Assembly: GCA_040255345.1 (NCBI GenBank)
Contig: JBDZUV010000157.1
Span: forward strand, 1 to 6,315
DNA length: 6,315 nucleotides
Direction: 5' to 3'
Source of the DNA: JAFDWI01 sp040255345
GTDB lineage: Bacteria > Actinomycetota > Acidimicrobiia > Acidimicrobiales > Iamiaceae
In this document: piece by piece, positions 5,451 through 6,315 of the stretch
Numbering within the stretch: position 1 is the stretch's first letter
How the letters are laid out: every line of letters starts with the position of its first letter
Notes under the pieces: model-generated
Seen by the model: the letters and a program-made list of their open reading frames with translations, nothing else
Database searches by the model: none
Told to the model about the DNA's origin: nothing
Translations under genes and position numbers: made by a program

Positions 5451-6134
5451 GTGCATCCCGCCGAGCGACCCGTGAAGATCGTCCCCTCCGTCCTCCCCGC
5501 CGACTTCGCGAATCTGGGCGCCGCGTGTCGTGACCTGGAGAAGGCCGGGGTCGACCACATCCAGTGGGACGTCATGGACGGCCACTTCGTCCCGAACCTG
5601 ACCTTCGGTCCCGACGTGATCGCGGCATGCCGCTCCCAGGTCGAGTTGCCCTTCGAGGCGCACCTGATGGTCACCGATCCGGACCAGTTGGCAGCACGCT
5701 ACGTCGAAGCCGGATGTGCACGGCTGATCGTCCACGTCGAGGCGTGCGACCACCTGCACCGCACCCTGGGAGCGATCCGTGAACTCGGCGCGTCCGCCGC
5801 GGTCGCACTCAATCCGGCGACGCCGGCGTGCACGATCGTCCACGTGCTCGACCTGGTGGATCTCGTGCTCGTGATGACCGTGAACCCCGGGTTCGGTGGG
5901 CAGGCCTACATCGCCACGATGGAACCCAAGATCGCCGAGGTCGCCGCCATGATCGACGCGTCGGGTCACGCCGTCGACCTCGAGGTCGACGGCGGGATCG
6001 GTCCCGCGACGGTCGCCGGTGCGGCGGCCGCCGGCGCGAACGTGCTCGTGGCCGGGTCGGCGTTGTTCACCGATCCGGCAGGTCTCGGCCATGCCGTGGC
6101 CGAGCTGCGCGGCCTCGCCGAGGCGACGCGATGA
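5451..6134 (+). CDS. rpe: Ribulose-phosphate 3-epimerase
   Basis: Rpe interconverts ribulose 5-phosphate and xylulose 5-phosphate in the pentose phosphate pathway (and in the Calvin cycle where present), using a TIM barrel with one divalent metal. Starting at GTG 5451 the product is 227 residues, within the family's range. Motifs are IVPSVLPADFANLG (10-23), QWDVMDGHFVPNLTFGP (38-54), FEAHLMV (68-74), ALNPATP (119-125), VMTVNPGFGGQ (141-151) and LEVDGGI (177-183). The catalytic Asp40 and Asp180 and the metal ligand His71 are present, but the usual first metal ligand His is Gln38. A second GTG at 5472 would give 220 residues beginning just before the first strand; neither has a strong ribosome binding site. 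The frame is open upstream to about 5220 without family similarity, so that part is not included. The stop overlaps an ATG (ATGA at 6131-6134). Confidence 0.95.
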   Translation: MHPAERPVKIVPSVLPADFANLGAACRDLEKAGVDHIQWDVMDGHFVPNLTFGPDVIAACRSQVELPFEAHLMVTDPDQLAARYVEAGCARLIVHVEACDHLHRTLGAIRELGASAAVALNPATPACTIVHVLDLVDLVLVMTVNPGFGGQAYIATMEPKIAEVAAMIDASGHAVDLEVDGGIGPATVAGAAAAGANVLVAGSALFTDPAGLGHAVAELRGLAEATR

Positions 6135-6160
6135 CCGCGGTCGACGGCGTGCTGCGATGA
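6131..6160 (+). CDS. Nine-codon mini-ORF linking rpe to the next frame
   Basis: ATG at 6131 overlaps the rpe stop (ATGA). The frame runs nine codons (MTAVDGVLR) and stops at 6158-6160, where a second ATGA overlap starts the next frame. It may be a translational relay or simply chance. No ribosome binding site stands out. Confidence 0.2.
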   Translation: MTAVDGVLR

Positions 6161-6315
6161 CGCGGTCACGTTCCGGCCGGGCCCCGAGCGGCGGTGATCC
6201 ACGATCCAACCGGCGTCGCGATGCCCGATCGGCCGACCGTGGTCGCCCCGGGGCGACGGAGGAAACCGTCGGCAAACGGGTCACCCCGAAGAGCGACGAC
6301 ACCGACCGTCGGACC
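6157..6315 (+). CDS. N-terminus of a basic, probably disordered protein (3' partial)
   Basis: From the ATG at 6157 the frame stays open for 53 codons to the window edge. The segment is rich in Arg, Ser, Gly, Asp and Pro with almost no hydrophobic residues, so it looks like a disordered, positively charged tail rather than a folded domain. Such tails occur on actinobacterial RNA-binding proteins, including the 16S rRNA methyltransferase RsmB, whose gene is often near rpe; that identity is only a guess because no domain is visible. The ATG overlaps the mini-ORF's stop, suggesting coupling to rpe. Alternatively the true start lies beyond the window and this stretch is non-coding. Confidence 0.4.
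   Translation, partial: MTRSRSGRAPSGGDPRSNRRRDARSADRGRPGATEETVGKRVTPKSDDTDRRT

Noticed and set aside
4573..5475. 300-codon plus-strand frame opposite the methyltransferase gene
   Set aside because: The minus-strand product has all TRAM, iron-sulfur and catalytic motifs; the plus frame has none.
5238..6302. 354-codon open frame on the minus strand opposite rpe
   Set aside because: It is antisense to a clearly recognisable rpe, is rich in Arg/Gly/Asp as expected of a GC-rich shadow frame, and has no recognisable domain.

Overview
This window looks like a piece of a high-GC actinobacterial chromosome carrying mostly housekeeping genes. The strongly GC-rich third codon positions, the rph-rdgB pair, a ClpP resembling actinobacterial ClpP1, and start codons sitting 7-9 bases after TAGNNT boxes (leaderless style) all fit. 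My guess is an Acidimicrobiia (Ilumatobacter-like) genome, possibly from a draft or metagenome assembly, but that placement is inference.

Layout. Bases 2-955 (+) hold the end of a secreted, probably lipid-anchored protein of unknown function with an internally duplicated module. Bases 1114-2461 (+) are the two-gene unit rph (RNase PH) and rdgB (non-canonical NTP pyrophosphatase), overlapping by 8 bases. Bases 2462-2561 are 100 Ns, a scaffold gap whose true length is unknown. After the gap, on the minus strand, come a small three-helix membrane protein (2565-3053) and a tRNA with anticodon UAG (3143-3217). This tRNA has leucine-type features but no long variable arm. Only 39 bases away, clpP (3257-3871) runs on the plus strand. 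It converges on a TrmA/RumA-type RNA methyltransferase gene (4030-5226, minus), and the junction between them is filled by two tandem copies of a palindromic repeat. Divergent from the methyltransferase gene is rpe (5451-6134, +), followed by a 9-codon mini-ORF and the start of a basic, disordered reading frame that leaves the window.

How the genes relate. The theme is RNA maturation and modification (rph, the methyltransferase, the tRNA), nucleotide-pool cleaning (rdgB), protein turnover (clpP) and central carbon metabolism (rpe). I see no defence system, mobile element, CRISPR array or biosynthetic cluster. The points most worth a second look are the class I tRNA-Leu(UAG), the tandem palindromes (possibly also the cause of the N gap), the repeated TAGNNT-to-start spacing, and a His-to-Gln change at a metal-ligand position in Rpe.
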